From: an uncultured Clostridia bacterium
Lineage (GTDB): Bacteria > Bacillota > Clostridia > Oscillospirales > Acutalibacteraceae
Assembly: GCA_937920235.1 (NCBI GenBank)
Contig: CALGUK010000002.1
Span: 32,916 to 96,915 of the forward strand
Direction of reading: 5' to 3'
DNA length: 64,000 nt
Made by a program: the position numbers and the translations under genes. The notes under the pieces were generated by a model. It searched no databases and had not been told where the DNA came from. It saw only the letters and a program-made list of their open reading frames with translations. Of the stretch, positions 52,863 through 61,195 are shown piece after piece (the stretch's first letter is position 1; each line of letters opens with the position of its first letter).

Positions 52863-54308
52863 TTAAAATCTGAAATCTCGTCTGTTAGATGCCTTGATGT
52901 CCTCAACATTCTGCTTTGCAATTGCTCTTGCCTTGGGATTCGGAACTTTTTCAAGTTCTTTTTCGATAAGCTCAAAGCCGATTTTCTTTGTTTCCTCGCT
53001 TGCGTAGTCAACGAGATATTCCGTAAGAGTCATAAGTGCATTGGGATGGCAGCAGTTGAGAATCTGTCCTGATTTGCAAAGACTCATAAAGCGGTCACCC
53101 GTTCTGCCCTCACGGTAACAAGCCGTGCAGAATGACGGAATATGGCCTTTTTCCATAAGCCAGCGAACAACCTCGTCAAGAGTTCTCTGGTCGGAAACGT
53201 CGAACTGCTCGGAGTCGTGGGGACGTTCTTCCTCAGTATAACCGCCGACAGAGGTACGCGAAGCACCGCTGATCTGAGAAATTCCGAGTCTGAGCACTTC
53301 GCCGCGGACTTTTTCTGACTCTCTTGTTGAGATAATCATACCTGTATAAGGAACTGCGATACGGATGCAGGCTATAATCTTTTCAAACATTTCGTCAGAA
53401 ATTGAATTATCAAACACATTGGGGTCAATGTCATCAGCTTTTTTGATTCGAGGAACGCTGATAGTGTGCGGTCCGACACCGTGAACTGCCTCAAGATGTT
53501 CGGCGTGCATCATAAGTCCGACAAACTCATATTTATAGAGCTCAAGTCCGAACAGAACACCGAGTCCCACGTCGTCAATACCGCCCTCCATTGCTCTGTC
53601 CATAGCTTCGGTATGATATGCGTAATTGTGCTTCGGTCCTGTGGGATGAAGCTTTTCATAGCTTTCCTTATGATAAGTCTCCTGGAAGAGAATGTATGTA
53701 CCTATTCCGGCTTCTTTGAGCTTTCTGTAATTTTCAACCGTGGTTGCGGCAATATTTACGTTAACACGGCGTATTGCTCCGTTTTTATGCTTAATGCTGT
53801 AAATTGTATCAATACATTCGAGAATATACTCAATCGGGTTGTTCACGGGGTCCTCACCTGCTTCGATGGCAAGGCGTTTGTGTCCCATATCCTGAAGAGC
53901 AATAACCTCCTTGCGAACCTCCTCCTGAGTGAGCTTCTTGCGGCAGATGTGCTTGTTCTGATAATGATACGGACAGTAAACACAGCCGTTTACACAGTAG
54001 TTTGAAAGATAAAGAGGTGCAAACATTACGATACGGTTGCCGTAAAATGCAAGCTTGATCTCCTCGGCAAGCTTAAACATCTCCTCGTTCTTTTCGGGGA
54101 TGTCGCAGAGCAGAAGAACTGCTGCATCACGGTGGGAAAGACCTGCACAAACGGTGCCGTTTTCTGTCTTTTTGGGTCTTGCTTTTTCTAATATTTCGTC
54201 AATAAGCTCTGCGTTGTGCTTATTTTCCTCGGCATATTGCAGAGTTGCAAGAATTTCTTCGTCGCTGATAAATTCCTCAGCCTTTAACGATTTGGGATTG
54301 TAAGCCAT
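52863..54308 (-). CDS. hydG: [FeFe]-hydrogenase radical SAM maturase HydG
   Basis: A 481-residue tyrosine lyase giving CO and cyanide for the H-cluster 2Fe subsite. The radical SAM cluster ligands are Cys105, Cys109 and Cys112 (CVNGCVYCPY). The C-terminal auxiliary cluster motif reads CTACYREGRTGDRFM followed by a CKSGQILNCC tail. The length fits HydG. It sits between hydE and hydF with spacings of two and nine bases. Confidence 0.97.
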   Translation of the reverse strand: MAYNPKSLKAEEFISDEEILATLQYAEENKHNAELIDEILEKARPKKTENGTVCAGLSHRDAAVLLLCDIPEKNEEMFKLAEEIKLAFYGNRIVMFAPLYLSNYCVNGCVYCPYHYQNKHICRKKLTQEEVRKEVIALQDMGHKRLAIEAGEDPVNNPIEYILECIDTIYSIKHKNGAIRRVNVNIAATTVENYRKLKEAGIGTYILFQETYHKESYEKLHPTGPKHNYAYHTEAMDRAMEGGIDDVGLGVLFGLELYKYEFVGLMMHAEHLEAVHGVGPHTISVPRIKKADDIDPNVFDNSISDEMFEKIIACIRIAVPYTGMIISTRESEKVRGEVLRLGISQISGASRTSVGGYTEEERPHDSEQFDVSDQRTLDEVVRWLMEKGHIPSFCTACYREGRTGDRFMSLCKSGQILNCCHPNALMTLTEYLVDYASEETKKIGFELIEKELEKVPNPKARAIAKQNVEDIKASNRRDFRF

Positions 54309-54310
54309 AA

Positions 54311-55363
54311 TTATATCTCCTTTATATCACCTTTATCGGTTACGATTTCATAGCCGATTTTTTTCATATCATTTTTAAGATTTTCGATTTCCTGTGCGGA
54401 CTCGTTGCCGCTGATGAGCTTGTTGTTATAAAGCTCATATTTTTTTCTGACTCTGTGGGGCGAAAGGTTGGGCATAATGACATTTGCACCGCACAAAATA
54501 CCTTTTTCTCTGCCACCCTGCTCCGCTGTACCCAATGCAGTTGTTGCGGGGAGCAGTATTGAGGGCTTTATAAGTCTTATTACAGACAGCAGAAAGCAGG
54601 TTAAATCCGCATCACCCGACGGAAAATCACGGAACTCGGTTTCCCTGTGAGGTATAAACGGCCCTATTCCGCACATCTCGGGGGAAAACTCCTCGATAAA
54701 TTTCAAATCCTTTGCAATATTTGCGGTAGTCTGATAGGGAGAACCGACCATAAAGCCGCAGCCTGTCTGATACCCGATTTTTTTAAGGTTTCTGAGGCAC
54801 TCCATTCTCGTTTCGAAGCTCATTTTTTCGGGATGAAGCTTGTTGTAATGCGTTTTGTCGGCGGTTTCGTGACGGAGAAGGTAACGGTCGGCACCTGCCC
54901 GATAAAGCTTCTGATAGCTTTCAAAACTCCTCTCACCCAGAGAGAGCGTTACCGCACAATCGGGATATTTGCTTTTTATTCCGCTTATAATATCCGTCAG
55001 CACCTCATCGGTGAAGTGCATATCCTCACCGCCCTGCATCACGAAGGTACGAAAACCGAGAGAATAACCCTCATCACAGCAGTAAAGTATTTCATCCTCT
55101 GTCAGTCTGTATCTGTCGCAGGAGGTATTTGAGCCTCTGATACCGCAATAAAGACAGTCGTTTTTACAGATATTGCTGATTTCGATAAGACCTCGTATGA
55201 AAACTGTGTTTCCGTAAATCTCCTTACGCTTTTTTACTGCCTCATTTTTTAAAAGCTCGGAAATTTCTTTGTTACGGTTATCAATAAGGTATTCGTATTC
55301 GTCCGTATTCAGTTTTCCTGTCCTGACAAGCTTTTGCGCTGTTTCATATAATTTACTGTTCAT
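54311..55363 (-). CDS. hydE: [FeFe]-hydrogenase radical SAM maturase HydE
   Basis: A 350-residue radical SAM enzyme acting on the HydG product during H-cluster assembly. Cluster ligands are Cys66, Cys70 and Cys73 (CKNDCLYCGIRG). MQGGEDMHF, RHETADKTHYNKLHP and GCGFMVGSPYQT are HydE-type motifs around the barrel. It overlaps the TM1266-like gene by 11 bases. Confidence 0.96.
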   Translation of the reverse strand: MNSKLYETAQKLVRTGKLNTDEYEYLIDNRNKEISELLKNEAVKKRKEIYGNTVFIRGLIEISNICKNDCLYCGIRGSNTSCDRYRLTEDEILYCCDEGYSLGFRTFVMQGGEDMHFTDEVLTDIISGIKSKYPDCAVTLSLGERSFESYQKLYRAGADRYLLRHETADKTHYNKLHPEKMSFETRMECLRNLKKIGYQTGCGFMVGSPYQTTANIAKDLKFIEEFSPEMCGIGPFIPHRETEFRDFPSGDADLTCFLLSVIRLIKPSILLPATTALGTAEQGGREKGILCGANVIMPNLSPHRVRKKYELYNNKLISGNESAQEIENLKNDMKKIGYEIVTDKGDIKEI

Positions 55364-55613
55364 TTGTAATCACATTTGAATATGCAGTTTTGACGCTGAC
55401 ACCGTTAATCTTACCGATTTTTCCGGAAAGAGCAGAGATTATATCCTGCGGTGCGTCAACGGCAATACTGACAATATTTACGTTTTTCTTTCTGTAGGGA
55501 ATACCCATTCTGCCGATAATATATTCACCGTAATCGTGAAGAATTGCATTGAGGAGCTCAACCGACTCCATATTCTCAACGATTATACCCATAACGGCAA
55601 TTCTCGTTTCCAT
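55353..55613 (-). CDS. TM1266-family hydrogenase-associated ACT/CopG-like protein
   Basis: An 86-residue protein with an ACT-like fold: TRIAVMGIIVENMESVELLNAILHDYGEYIIGRMGIPYR then VNIVSIAVDAPQDIISALSGKIGKINGVSVKTAYS. The family is annotated as iron-only hydrogenase system putative regulator and travels with hydE, hydG and hydF. Whether it binds a ligand or DNA is unknown. It is the first gene of the operon, with GAGAGGTG upstream, right after the leader terminator. Confidence 0.92.
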   Translation of the reverse strand: METRIAVMGIIVENMESVELLNAILHDYGEYIIGRMGIPYRKKNVNIVSIAVDAPQDIISALSGKIGKINGVSVKTAYSNVITNEQ

Positions 55614-55641
55614 TCAAATCACCTCTCGTCTTTTATCAAAC

Positions 55642-55674
55642 AAAAAAGGCACAATACCCCGAAGATATTGTACC
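55642..55674 (-). terminator. Leader terminator (attenuator candidate) of the hyd maturation operon
   Basis: On the minus strand GGTACAATA pairs with TATTGTGCC (one G.U) capped by a TTCG tetraloop, then TTTTTTGTTT. It lies between the promoter and the first gene, only 28 bases before the ATG, so transcripts must pass it to express the operon. Confidence 0.85.
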
Positions 55675-55750
55675 GATAAATTTAAGTGCAGTATTAAAAT
55701 TATACATTACACCTTTCATCCGGAAGCAAAAGCATCTTCATGTCAGGTCA
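55675..55750 (-). ncRNA. Structured leader of the hyd maturation operon
   Basis: Between the predicted start (about 55749) and the terminator there are about 75 nt. ACCT pairs with AGGT around an inner GAAG/CTTC hairpin, and GTG-GTAT pairs with ATAC-CAC further on. I cannot match it to a known riboswitch class. It is a candidate sensor or antiterminator region. Confidence 0.45.
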
Positions 55751-55755
55751 CGGTT

Positions 55756-55784
55756 ATTATATCACAAATTTTTTATTATGTAAA
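55756..55784 (-). promoter_or_regulatory. Promoter of the hyd maturation operon
   Basis: On the minus strand TTTACA (55784-55779), a 17-bp spacer and TATAAT (55761-55756). Confidence 0.85.
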
Positions 55785-55814
55785 GAAAAATCATAATCGG
55801 ATACCCAGTAAATA

Positions 55815-55843
55815 TTGCAATGTACCGTAATTTTTGATATCAT
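55815..55843 (+). promoter_or_regulatory. Promoter of the clan GH-A hydrolase gene
   Basis: TTGCAA (55815-55820), a 17-bp spacer and TATCAT (55838-55843), 29 bases before the ATG at 55873. Confidence 0.6.
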
Positions 55844-55872
55844 TTGATTATATTTACAAGGTTGGTGAGTTT

Positions 55873-58386
55873 ATGCAGAGTATTATAAGCTTTATCTTAA
55901 GTATCGTCACGGTATTGTCCCTCACCGTTGAAGGAATGCCGTACTTTTTCCGTCCTACCCTTGCCGTTGATGCAGGTTCGGTTCAGTCCGAGGTTTCAAG
56001 CAGGGCTTCGGGGTATCTCTACGGAGTTGCCGAAAACGGAGTACCCGATTCCGCCGTGGTTGAGAGTCTTGATGTTGCAAGCATTTCGCAAAAGGTCCTT
56101 GACGGTCTTCAGCACCCCATAGGCGATGTTGACCACGTTGCCCCCGTGCTTGACAGCTGCGAATACATAACCGTTTATCTGCAGGACTGCTTTGACACCT
56201 GGTATTACTGCCACGGGGAGATTTCCGAGCTCAGAGCACAGGGGGTTTATGACTGTGAAGCTTTTGTACGCGAAAGATTTTTGCCTCAGGTTGAGGAGGC
56301 TGTGAAAAAGCTTGCTCAGAAGGACTATGCCGACAGACTTGTTTACTGCCTGTATAACGAAACCGACAATGCGGTGTGGTTCGGCACTCCGTCTCCCGAC
56401 GGCACATGGCTTATGTACGATGACGATGCCAAGCTTCGTTTTTATAAAGCCTGGAAAGAGACTTATGACCTTGTCCGTTCAATAGATCCCGATGCTGTAA
56501 TCGGCGGTCCCGGATATTGCGACTTCGACCTCTATGAGCTTGAGCATTTCCTTGATTACTGTCAGGAGAACAGCTGTATGCCCGACGTTATGATCTATCA
56601 CGAGCTGGGCGACAAATCAGCTCTTTTCTGGGAGGATCACGTTGACGAGTACCGCGAGCTTGAAAAAGAAATGGGTATTGATGAAATGCCCGTAATCGTC
56701 ACGGAATACGGTACGATGTATGAGTGCGGTGCTCCCGCCGATATGGTTAAGTATATCTCTGCCATTGAAAAATCGGGAGCTTATGCCAATGCTGCATACT
56801 GGCGACTTGCAAATAACCTCAACGACACCGTTGCCGACAACAACAGTCCCAACTCTAACTGGTGGCTTTTCCGCTGGTATGCCGATATGGAGGGTCATCT
56901 TCTCGAATCGAAAATAATTGATATCAAGCATTCCGACTTTGCAAATGTGGTAAAATACGGATACGACAGATTTCATTATAAATATTTCAACGGATTCTCC
57001 TCAATGACGGAGGGAAAAGACGAAATCACCGTTATCTGCGGCGGCTCTGATTATAACAGCTTTATAAGCTTCAAGCATCTCGGCAAGACAAATCTCGGAA
57101 AGAAAATCAATGTCAGAATAGAGAGTGTCTGCTTTGAGGGACTGAGCGGAATTGTGAACGAGCCCACACTCGTTGCGGAATACACCGACAGAGCCTTTGC
57201 AGGTAAGCTTCGCGTTGACCTTAAGAATCCCGATCCTACGGCTGTTTATCGCATTACGCTCTCTCCTGCAGAATCGGGCAAGGAGGACTTTTTCAACGAT
57301 AATCTCCCCGTGAGATATGAATTTGAACACGGCACCCGTCTCGGCGGAACATACACCTATGACAGCGCATATGCAACCACAGGCGATATTCAGGGTATGG
57401 TAGGAGGTCTTGAAAATCCGGGAGACAGCGTCACTCTGAATTTCACGGTTGAAAACGACGGATATTATGACTTATCGGTTATTTTCGGCAATTCCAATGA
57501 CGGAAACAAGCCCGATGACAGAGTTGATACGAGAGCGATAATGACGCTTGACGGTGTTGCTGAGGATGTTTTCTTCCCGAACACAATCAAGAGTGAATAT
57601 ACCGACAAAATGACCTTTACACGCTATCTCAAAAAAGGTGAACACAGTCTTATATTTGCCCACGGTGACGGCACCTTTGTGCTTGACAGTCTGCTTGTAC
57701 GCGTTCATGAAGATGCGGACGAAATAGCACTTTTGCCGGATTCGGACAGAACGACCGACACAGTAAAATCCTTCCTTGCGGTTGCCCCCCGTGACGATTT
57801 TTATGAAATGGTCACAGATACCGCAACCACCTTTGCCGTTGACTCGGCAGGCGGAAATTATACCGACGGAAATGCCACGGTATATCTCAGAAAAGGGCTG
57901 AATTACATCGATTTTGACTCAGAAAAGCCTGTTGAGTGTACCGTGAGAGCTACGGATAACAGTAATTTCAGCGTCACTCTTTCCGCTGATGAGCTGACTC
58001 TCTCCGACGGTGCAATTTTTAAAAACGGTCACATTGAGGGTATATCCGATAACGGCGGCGAGGCATATTTCACGGTTGTTGCACCCGAAACGGCAAATTA
58101 TCGTCTTACGGTTGCATATTCCAACAACGACGAGGGCGGAGTTCACAGCTATAATGTGGATCTGATTGAGCGATATATCACGGTAGACGTAAACTCCGAG
58201 CATCAAAATCTCTGGTGCAGAAACACTTACAGCTGGGACACGGTAAAAACCGCTACAATGAATATCCGACTGCAACAGGGCGAGAACAGAATTTCTCTTT
58301 CAAACGACGGTTCTGTCCGTTTCAACGGCAAAAGCACGTCTGCCCCGCACATATTCTCGGTATCCGTCAACGCTCTGTGCGATTGA
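55873..58386 (+). CDS. Secreted glycoside hydrolase (clan GH-A, GH39-like) with CBM-like domains
   Basis: An 837-residue exported protein. A signal-like helix at 1-20 is followed by a TIM-barrel domain (about 30-365) with acid/base Glu163 in CLYNETDNAVWF and nucleophile Glu278 in VIVTEYGT, the Asn-Glu and Glu pattern of clan GH-A. A CBM6/35-like beta-sandwich begins near residue 481 (RYEFEHGTRLGG to LDSLLVRV) and a second beta domain near 690-837 has NIRLQQGENRISLSNDG. There is no cell-wall anchor. Substrate is unknown; GH39 is the nearest family by eye, not certain. Start 55873 was chosen for GGTG upstream; the longer frame from 55834 crosses the promoter. Confidence 0.8.
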   Translation: MQSIISFILSIVTVLSLTVEGMPYFFRPTLAVDAGSVQSEVSSRASGYLYGVAENGVPDSAVVESLDVASISQKVLDGLQHPIGDVDHVAPVLDSCEYITVYLQDCFDTWYYCHGEISELRAQGVYDCEAFVRERFLPQVEEAVKKLAQKDYADRLVYCLYNETDNAVWFGTPSPDGTWLMYDDDAKLRFYKAWKETYDLVRSIDPDAVIGGPGYCDFDLYELEHFLDYCQENSCMPDVMIYHELGDKSALFWEDHVDEYRELEKEMGIDEMPVIVTEYGTMYECGAPADMVKYISAIEKSGAYANAAYWRLANNLNDTVADNNSPNSNWWLFRWYADMEGHLLESKIIDIKHSDFANVVKYGYDRFHYKYFNGFSSMTEGKDEITVICGGSDYNSFISFKHLGKTNLGKKINVRIESVCFEGLSGIVNEPTLVAEYTDRAFAGKLRVDLKNPDPTAVYRITLSPAESGKEDFFNDNLPVRYEFEHGTRLGGTYTYDSAYATTGDIQGMVGGLENPGDSVTLNFTVENDGYYDLSVIFGNSNDGNKPDDRVDTRAIMTLDGVAEDVFFPNTIKSEYTDKMTFTRYLKKGEHSLIFAHGDGTFVLDSLLVRVHEDADEIALLPDSDRTTDTVKSFLAVAPRDDFYEMVTDTATTFAVDSAGGNYTDGNATVYLRKGLNYIDFDSEKPVECTVRATDNSNFSVTLSADELTLSDGAIFKNGHIEGISDNGGEAYFTVVAPETANYRLTVAYSNNDEGGVHSYNVDLIERYITVDVNSEHQNLWCRNTYSWDTVKTATMNIRLQQGENRISLSNDGSVRFNGKSTSAPHIFSVSVNALCD

Positions 58387-58439
58387 TTTTACCGAAATTA
58401 AGTTTGCCCTTGCAACTTAAAGCTTCACAAAAAAATTTC

Positions 58440-58479
58440 CACCCGAAAAAGAATTTTTCGTTCTTCTTCGGGTGCTTTT
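58440..58479 (+). terminator. Terminator after the GH-A hydrolase gene
   Basis: CACCCGAA and AAGAA pair with TTCTT and TTCGGGTG, with single-base bulges, then CTTTTG. The remainder of 58387-58573 holds no gene. Confidence 0.85.
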
Positions 58480-58573
58480 GTCTTATACGGTGACAAGCGG
58501 AAAAACTGTTCGATAAAATCCGATTGTTTATAGAAATAATTCTCTATCGGTTGTCAGCATTGCGGTGACTTTT

Positions 58574-60034
58574 TTATTTTATAACTTTTTCAGGCACTCC
58601 TGCCGGCTTTTCCTCCTTATATAACGCTCCGTATTCCAGCTCTCCGTCAGCAAACAGCAGTTCTGTCGCGTAGTTTGTCTTCGGCCGGTAAGCTCCTTCG
58701 TTTTCGTCGCTGATACCGCAGTATATCCTGTAATAGCTTTTTGTTTTGCCGTCCTCAAGATATACATGCTTTGCATATACGGTTCCGTAGTCTTCGGAAA
58801 ATTTGTTTACAAGTTCTGCTTCAAAATCACCTTTTTCAAGAGAGTCGAAATAATCTATCAGCTCTGTCTCGTTCTCGATTTTCCCCATATCGCTGTAACC
58901 GAAATAGCTGTAACGGTATTTTTTGCTATACATATCCTTTACGGTATTTCCTATTGCAATTCCGGTTACCGTATTGCCGTCGTGCCGTATTCCGACAAAG
59001 CCGTTTCCACTGATTTCTTTTTCGGGACAAAACCATATTTCGTATCCCTCAACAAAATCGAAATCTCTGAGATTGCTGTCGAACTGTTTCGCCGTTATAC
59101 GATCAAGGCTGTTTCTGTAATCCTCTGTTGTAACATATCCCTCGTTTTCAAGCAATTTACTCACATTCTCATACGGCTCGTTCAGATATATTTCATTGAA
59201 AATCTGTTCGGACTCCTCGGAAATGAAATTGTTATAAACCCTAAACCAAGTCGGATATTCACGGGCATATTCATAGCTTGCAGGATAAATCAAGCAGGAG
59301 AAAACTGCAATTACGAAAAAGACGGCTGTTGTGATTGTAAGCTTCCTTTTGTAATTTTTACATACCCTGCCCTTACCGGATTTAATTCTTGCCGCACGGA
59401 TAAAGCAATATACCGACGAAATAAGCAAAAGTGCCGTCCAGATAATTTGTCCTATCAAGTCAGAATTCATATTCCGTGCGCTGAATGGTGTAAGATAATC
59501 CGTAAGCATCACGAGATTTGTGCTTATGACATATGATGCCATCTGAGGATAAAAGCTCATAATCAAACTTGCTAAAATCAGCAAATTCGCTACACCGGAG
59601 GCAATAAGAGTTTTTCTGTATTTTTTTATGCTTGCAATACTGATTATCAGCATATTTGCAAAAATCATACAGAAGCTTATAAAACCGCTCAAAGCATCGG
59701 GATGTCTGTTGAAATCTGCAGTTATAACAAACATTCCTGTGAAAAAGCAGAGCAGATTCATAAAACAAATGAAAAGAAAGCTCAGAACGGCATAAATCGT
59801 TTTCTCCGCATACAGCTCCTCAAATTCTTTGAAGATTTCTTTTTTCATGCTTTCGTCCGTACCGAAATCCTTTATCGCCTTATCGATACTTACGGTTTCA
59901 TCATATCCGATGTTCCTGTAAAAATCCACCTTATCCGAGAGATGTTCCGTAAGCTCGCATCTGAGAGCTTGCGCTTTTTTCTGCGGAATATTTCGCGGAA
60001 TTAAGGAATCTAAAAATTCTGTTATTCTGTTCAT
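58574..60034 (-). CDS. Membrane protein partnered with PadR
   Basis: A 486-residue protein. A soluble N-terminal domain of about 75 residues (LTEHLSDKVDFYRNIGYDETVSIDKAIKDFG) resembles the permease-prefix/DUF1700 type region. About six membrane helices (80-260) and a C-terminal extracytoplasmic domain of about 220 residues follow. Such proteins are commonly coded right after a PadR regulator, as here (15 bases). A role in a membrane stress response or transport is possible; the function is unknown. GGGAGGTG precedes the ATG. Confidence 0.8.
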   Translation of the reverse strand: MNRITEFLDSLIPRNIPQKKAQALRCELTEHLSDKVDFYRNIGYDETVSIDKAIKDFGTDESMKKEIFKEFEELYAEKTIYAVLSFLFICFMNLLCFFTGMFVITADFNRHPDALSGFISFCMIFANMLIISIASIKKYRKTLIASGVANLLILASLIMSFYPQMASYVISTNLVMLTDYLTPFSARNMNSDLIGQIIWTALLLISSVYCFIRAARIKSGKGRVCKNYKRKLTITTAVFFVIAVFSCLIYPASYEYAREYPTWFRVYNNFISEESEQIFNEIYLNEPYENVSKLLENEGYVTTEDYRNSLDRITAKQFDSNLRDFDFVEGYEIWFCPEKEISGNGFVGIRHDGNTVTGIAIGNTVKDMYSKKYRYSYFGYSDMGKIENETELIDYFDSLEKGDFEAELVNKFSEDYGTVYAKHVYLEDGKTKSYYRIYCGISDENEGAYRPKTNYATELLFADGELEYGALYKEEKPAGVPEKVIK

Positions 60035-60049
60035 ACTCTCACCTCCCGA

Positions 60050-60394
60050 TTAAACGGGATTTACACAAGGAGTGACCTCAATCACCTTTCTGACCGCCTC
60101 GGAGTAAGAATTCCACTCCTCTTTTACCTCCTGAAGCTGATTGAGTCCTTTTTTTGTAATCCGATAATACTTCCTTTTTCGTCCGTCAGCATCAACCATA
60201 TAGGATTTTACATATCCGCTTACCTCAAAATTATGAAGAAGCGGATAGAGCGTGCCCTCCTTAAACATAAAGGTATTATCGCTTTTTTCGGCTATACGCT
60301 TGATAATAAGATAACCGTACAAGTCTTCCTTTTCAAGCACCGATAACACCAGCATTGCACTGCTGCCTTTTGTAAGTTCTTTTTTGATATTCAT
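60050..60394 (-). CDS. PadR family transcriptional regulator
   Basis: A 114-residue regulator. The winged helix-turn-helix shows LTKGSSAMLVLSVLEKEDLYGYLIIKRI, EGTLYPLLHNFEVSGYVKSY and RKRKYYRITKKGLNQL. The short C-terminal helix is for dimers. The start is ATG at 60394 behind AAAGGAGGG; the ATG at 60421 is inside the operator. It should repress this two-gene operon through the inverted repeat upstream. Confidence 0.94.
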   Translation of the reverse strand: MNIKKELTKGSSAMLVLSVLEKEDLYGYLIIKRIAEKSDNTFMFKEGTLYPLLHNFEVSGYVKSYMVDADGRKRKYYRITKKGLNQLQEVKEEWNSYSEAVRKVIEVTPCVNPV

Positions 60395-60415
60395 GGAAAT
60401 CCCTCCTTTAAAATA

Positions 60416-60451
60416 ATACATAGAGCTTCTATGCCTCGGTGTTCTATGTAT
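60416..60451. promoter_or_regulatory. PadR operator
   Basis: ATACATAGA (60416-60424) and TCTATGTAT (60443-60451) are a perfect 9-bp inverted repeat 18 bases apart, directly downstream of the promoter. It resembles known PadR sites with ATGT/ACAT halves; binding is inferred. Confidence 0.75.
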
Positions 60452-60480
60452 ATAGTATCATATATTTTTATTACTGTCAA
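60452..60480 (-). promoter_or_regulatory. Promoter of the PadR operon
   Basis: On the minus strand TTGACA (60480-60475), a 17-bp spacer and TACTAT (60457-60452). Confidence 0.85.
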
Positions 60481-60517
60481 CCCACAAAATTATGTAATGA
60501 AATCCGGGCATAAAGAA

Positions 60518-60551
60518 AGACCGATAAACTAAATAAACAGAATATCGGTCT
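60518..60551. repeat. Inverted repeat in the intergenic region
   Basis: AGACCGATA and TATCGGTCT, 9 bp perfect, 16-base loop, between the PadR promoter and the tRNA fragment. It has only short T-tracts, so its role is unclear. Confidence 0.55.
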
Positions 60552-60577
60552 AAATTTAATGAATAATTAAAATTATC

Positions 60578-60602
60578 ATAGGTTCGAGTCCTGTTAGTCG
60601 TA
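60578..60602 (+). other. tRNA 3'-end fragment (T-arm plus acceptor strand)
   Basis: ATAGG-TTCGAGT-CCTGT folds into a canonical five-pair T-arm with a seven-base loop, followed by TAGTCGTA that could be a 3' acceptor strand. The rest of a tRNA is absent, so this looks like a tRNA tail left by integration of an element. It lies where the sequence turns more AT-rich. Confidence 0.55.
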
Positions 60603-60640
60603 AAAGAGTTTGGGTCTCAAAAATGCTTATAAAAAACTAA

Positions 60641-60666
60641 AAAACCCTTGATAAATCAAGGGTTTT
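60641..60666. terminator. Bidirectional terminator downstream of the barstar gene
   Basis: AAAACCCTTGAT and ATCAAGGGTTTT, 12 bp with a two-base loop; T- or A-tracts on both sides. Confidence 0.8.
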
Positions 60667-60701
60667 CATATGGGGTTCAAAAAAGGAAACCAATCATGTG
60701 T

Positions 60702-60726
60702 CTATGTAACGGAGATCAAACTGCTA
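60702..60726 (-). repeat. Short dispersed repeat, copy 1
   Basis: On the minus strand TAGCAGTTTGATCTCCGTTA continues as CATAG. Copy 2 at 63385-63409 differs at four positions. Both sit within ten bases downstream of a gene stop. A core TTTGATTTTCGTTAC also occurs on the plus strand at 61143-61157. Confidence 0.65.
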
Positions 60727-60728
60727 TT

Positions 60729-61040
60729 TTAACCATCAATTCTGTATGAAAATGGTTTTATATCGTCATAAAGCTTGCAATATTTATTTCGCTCTTCAAC
60801 TTTTCTATCTAAAATCACATAAATTTCAGACATGTATTCAACAAGTTCTTTGGGCATAGTGTTCACACCAACTACTAATACTTCATCAGCATCACATTCA
60901 CTCCATAATAAATCCCAGAAAGCGTCCCAATTAGCCCCATACCATTCAGGAAAATCAAATGCTACTCTGATTCGCTCATGTAATTCTCCCAAATATTTAC
61001 AATCAGTTAAATCTAACGTGATTATTTTCTTTTTTTCCAT
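60729..61040 (-). CDS. Barstar family ribonuclease inhibitor
   Basis: A 103-residue protein. ITLDLTDCKYLGELHERIRVAFDFPEWYGANWDAFWDLL carries the barstar signature FPxxYGxNxDAxWDLL; the rest is a small alpha/beta fold with ELVEYMSEIYVILD. Barstar blocks barnase-type ribonucleases. It starts eight bases after the stop of a short open frame whose end resembles barnase, so it may be an antitoxin whose toxin gene was lost. TAGGAG lies six bases before the ATG. Confidence 0.9.
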   Translation of the reverse strand: MEKKKIITLDLTDCKYLGELHERIRVAFDFPEWYGANWDAFWDLLWSECDADEVLVVGVNTMPKELVEYMSEIYVILDRKVEERNKYCKLYDDIKPFSYRIDG

Positions 61041-61049
61041 AGCTTACTC

Positions 61050-61193
61050 CTATATAATCTCATAAAAAGTTTCATAATGGTCTTTTTTGTGCTGTCCGCA
61101 CAATTTGGGGCAGTGCAAAACTTCAAGAGTCTTTTTACCGGGTTTGATTTTCGTTACCCAAAGATGTGTTCTCACCCCGAATTTGAACCCCTT
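61050..61193 (-). pseudogene. Possible remnant of a barnase-type ribonuclease gene
   Basis: An in-frame stretch of about 48 codons without a proper start runs from the permease stop to TAG at 61052-61050. Its last ten residues are DHYETFYEII, like the barnase end with the catalytic His in DHYQTF. The preceding part (LWVTKIKPGKKTLEVLHC) does not look like barnase. It may be a truncated toxin fused to unrelated repeat sequence, or chance. It lies directly before the barstar gene on the same strand, with overlapping ribosome site. Confidence 0.4.
61143..61157 (+). repeat. Core of the short dispersed repeat, copy 3
   Basis: TTTGATTTTCGTTAC, identical to the core of copy 2 but on the other strand, inside the toxin-like remnant. 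Confidence 0.5.
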
Positions 61194-61195
61194 AT

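Noticed and set aside
58766..59536. 256-codon open frame on the plus strand
   Set aside because: Antisense shadow of the PadR-linked membrane protein gene; the apparent hydrophobicity mirrors codons of the real gene.
60578..60602. A complete tRNA gene
   Set aside because: Only a T-arm and acceptor-like strand are present; no anticodon or D-arm can be folded in the upstream 60 bases.
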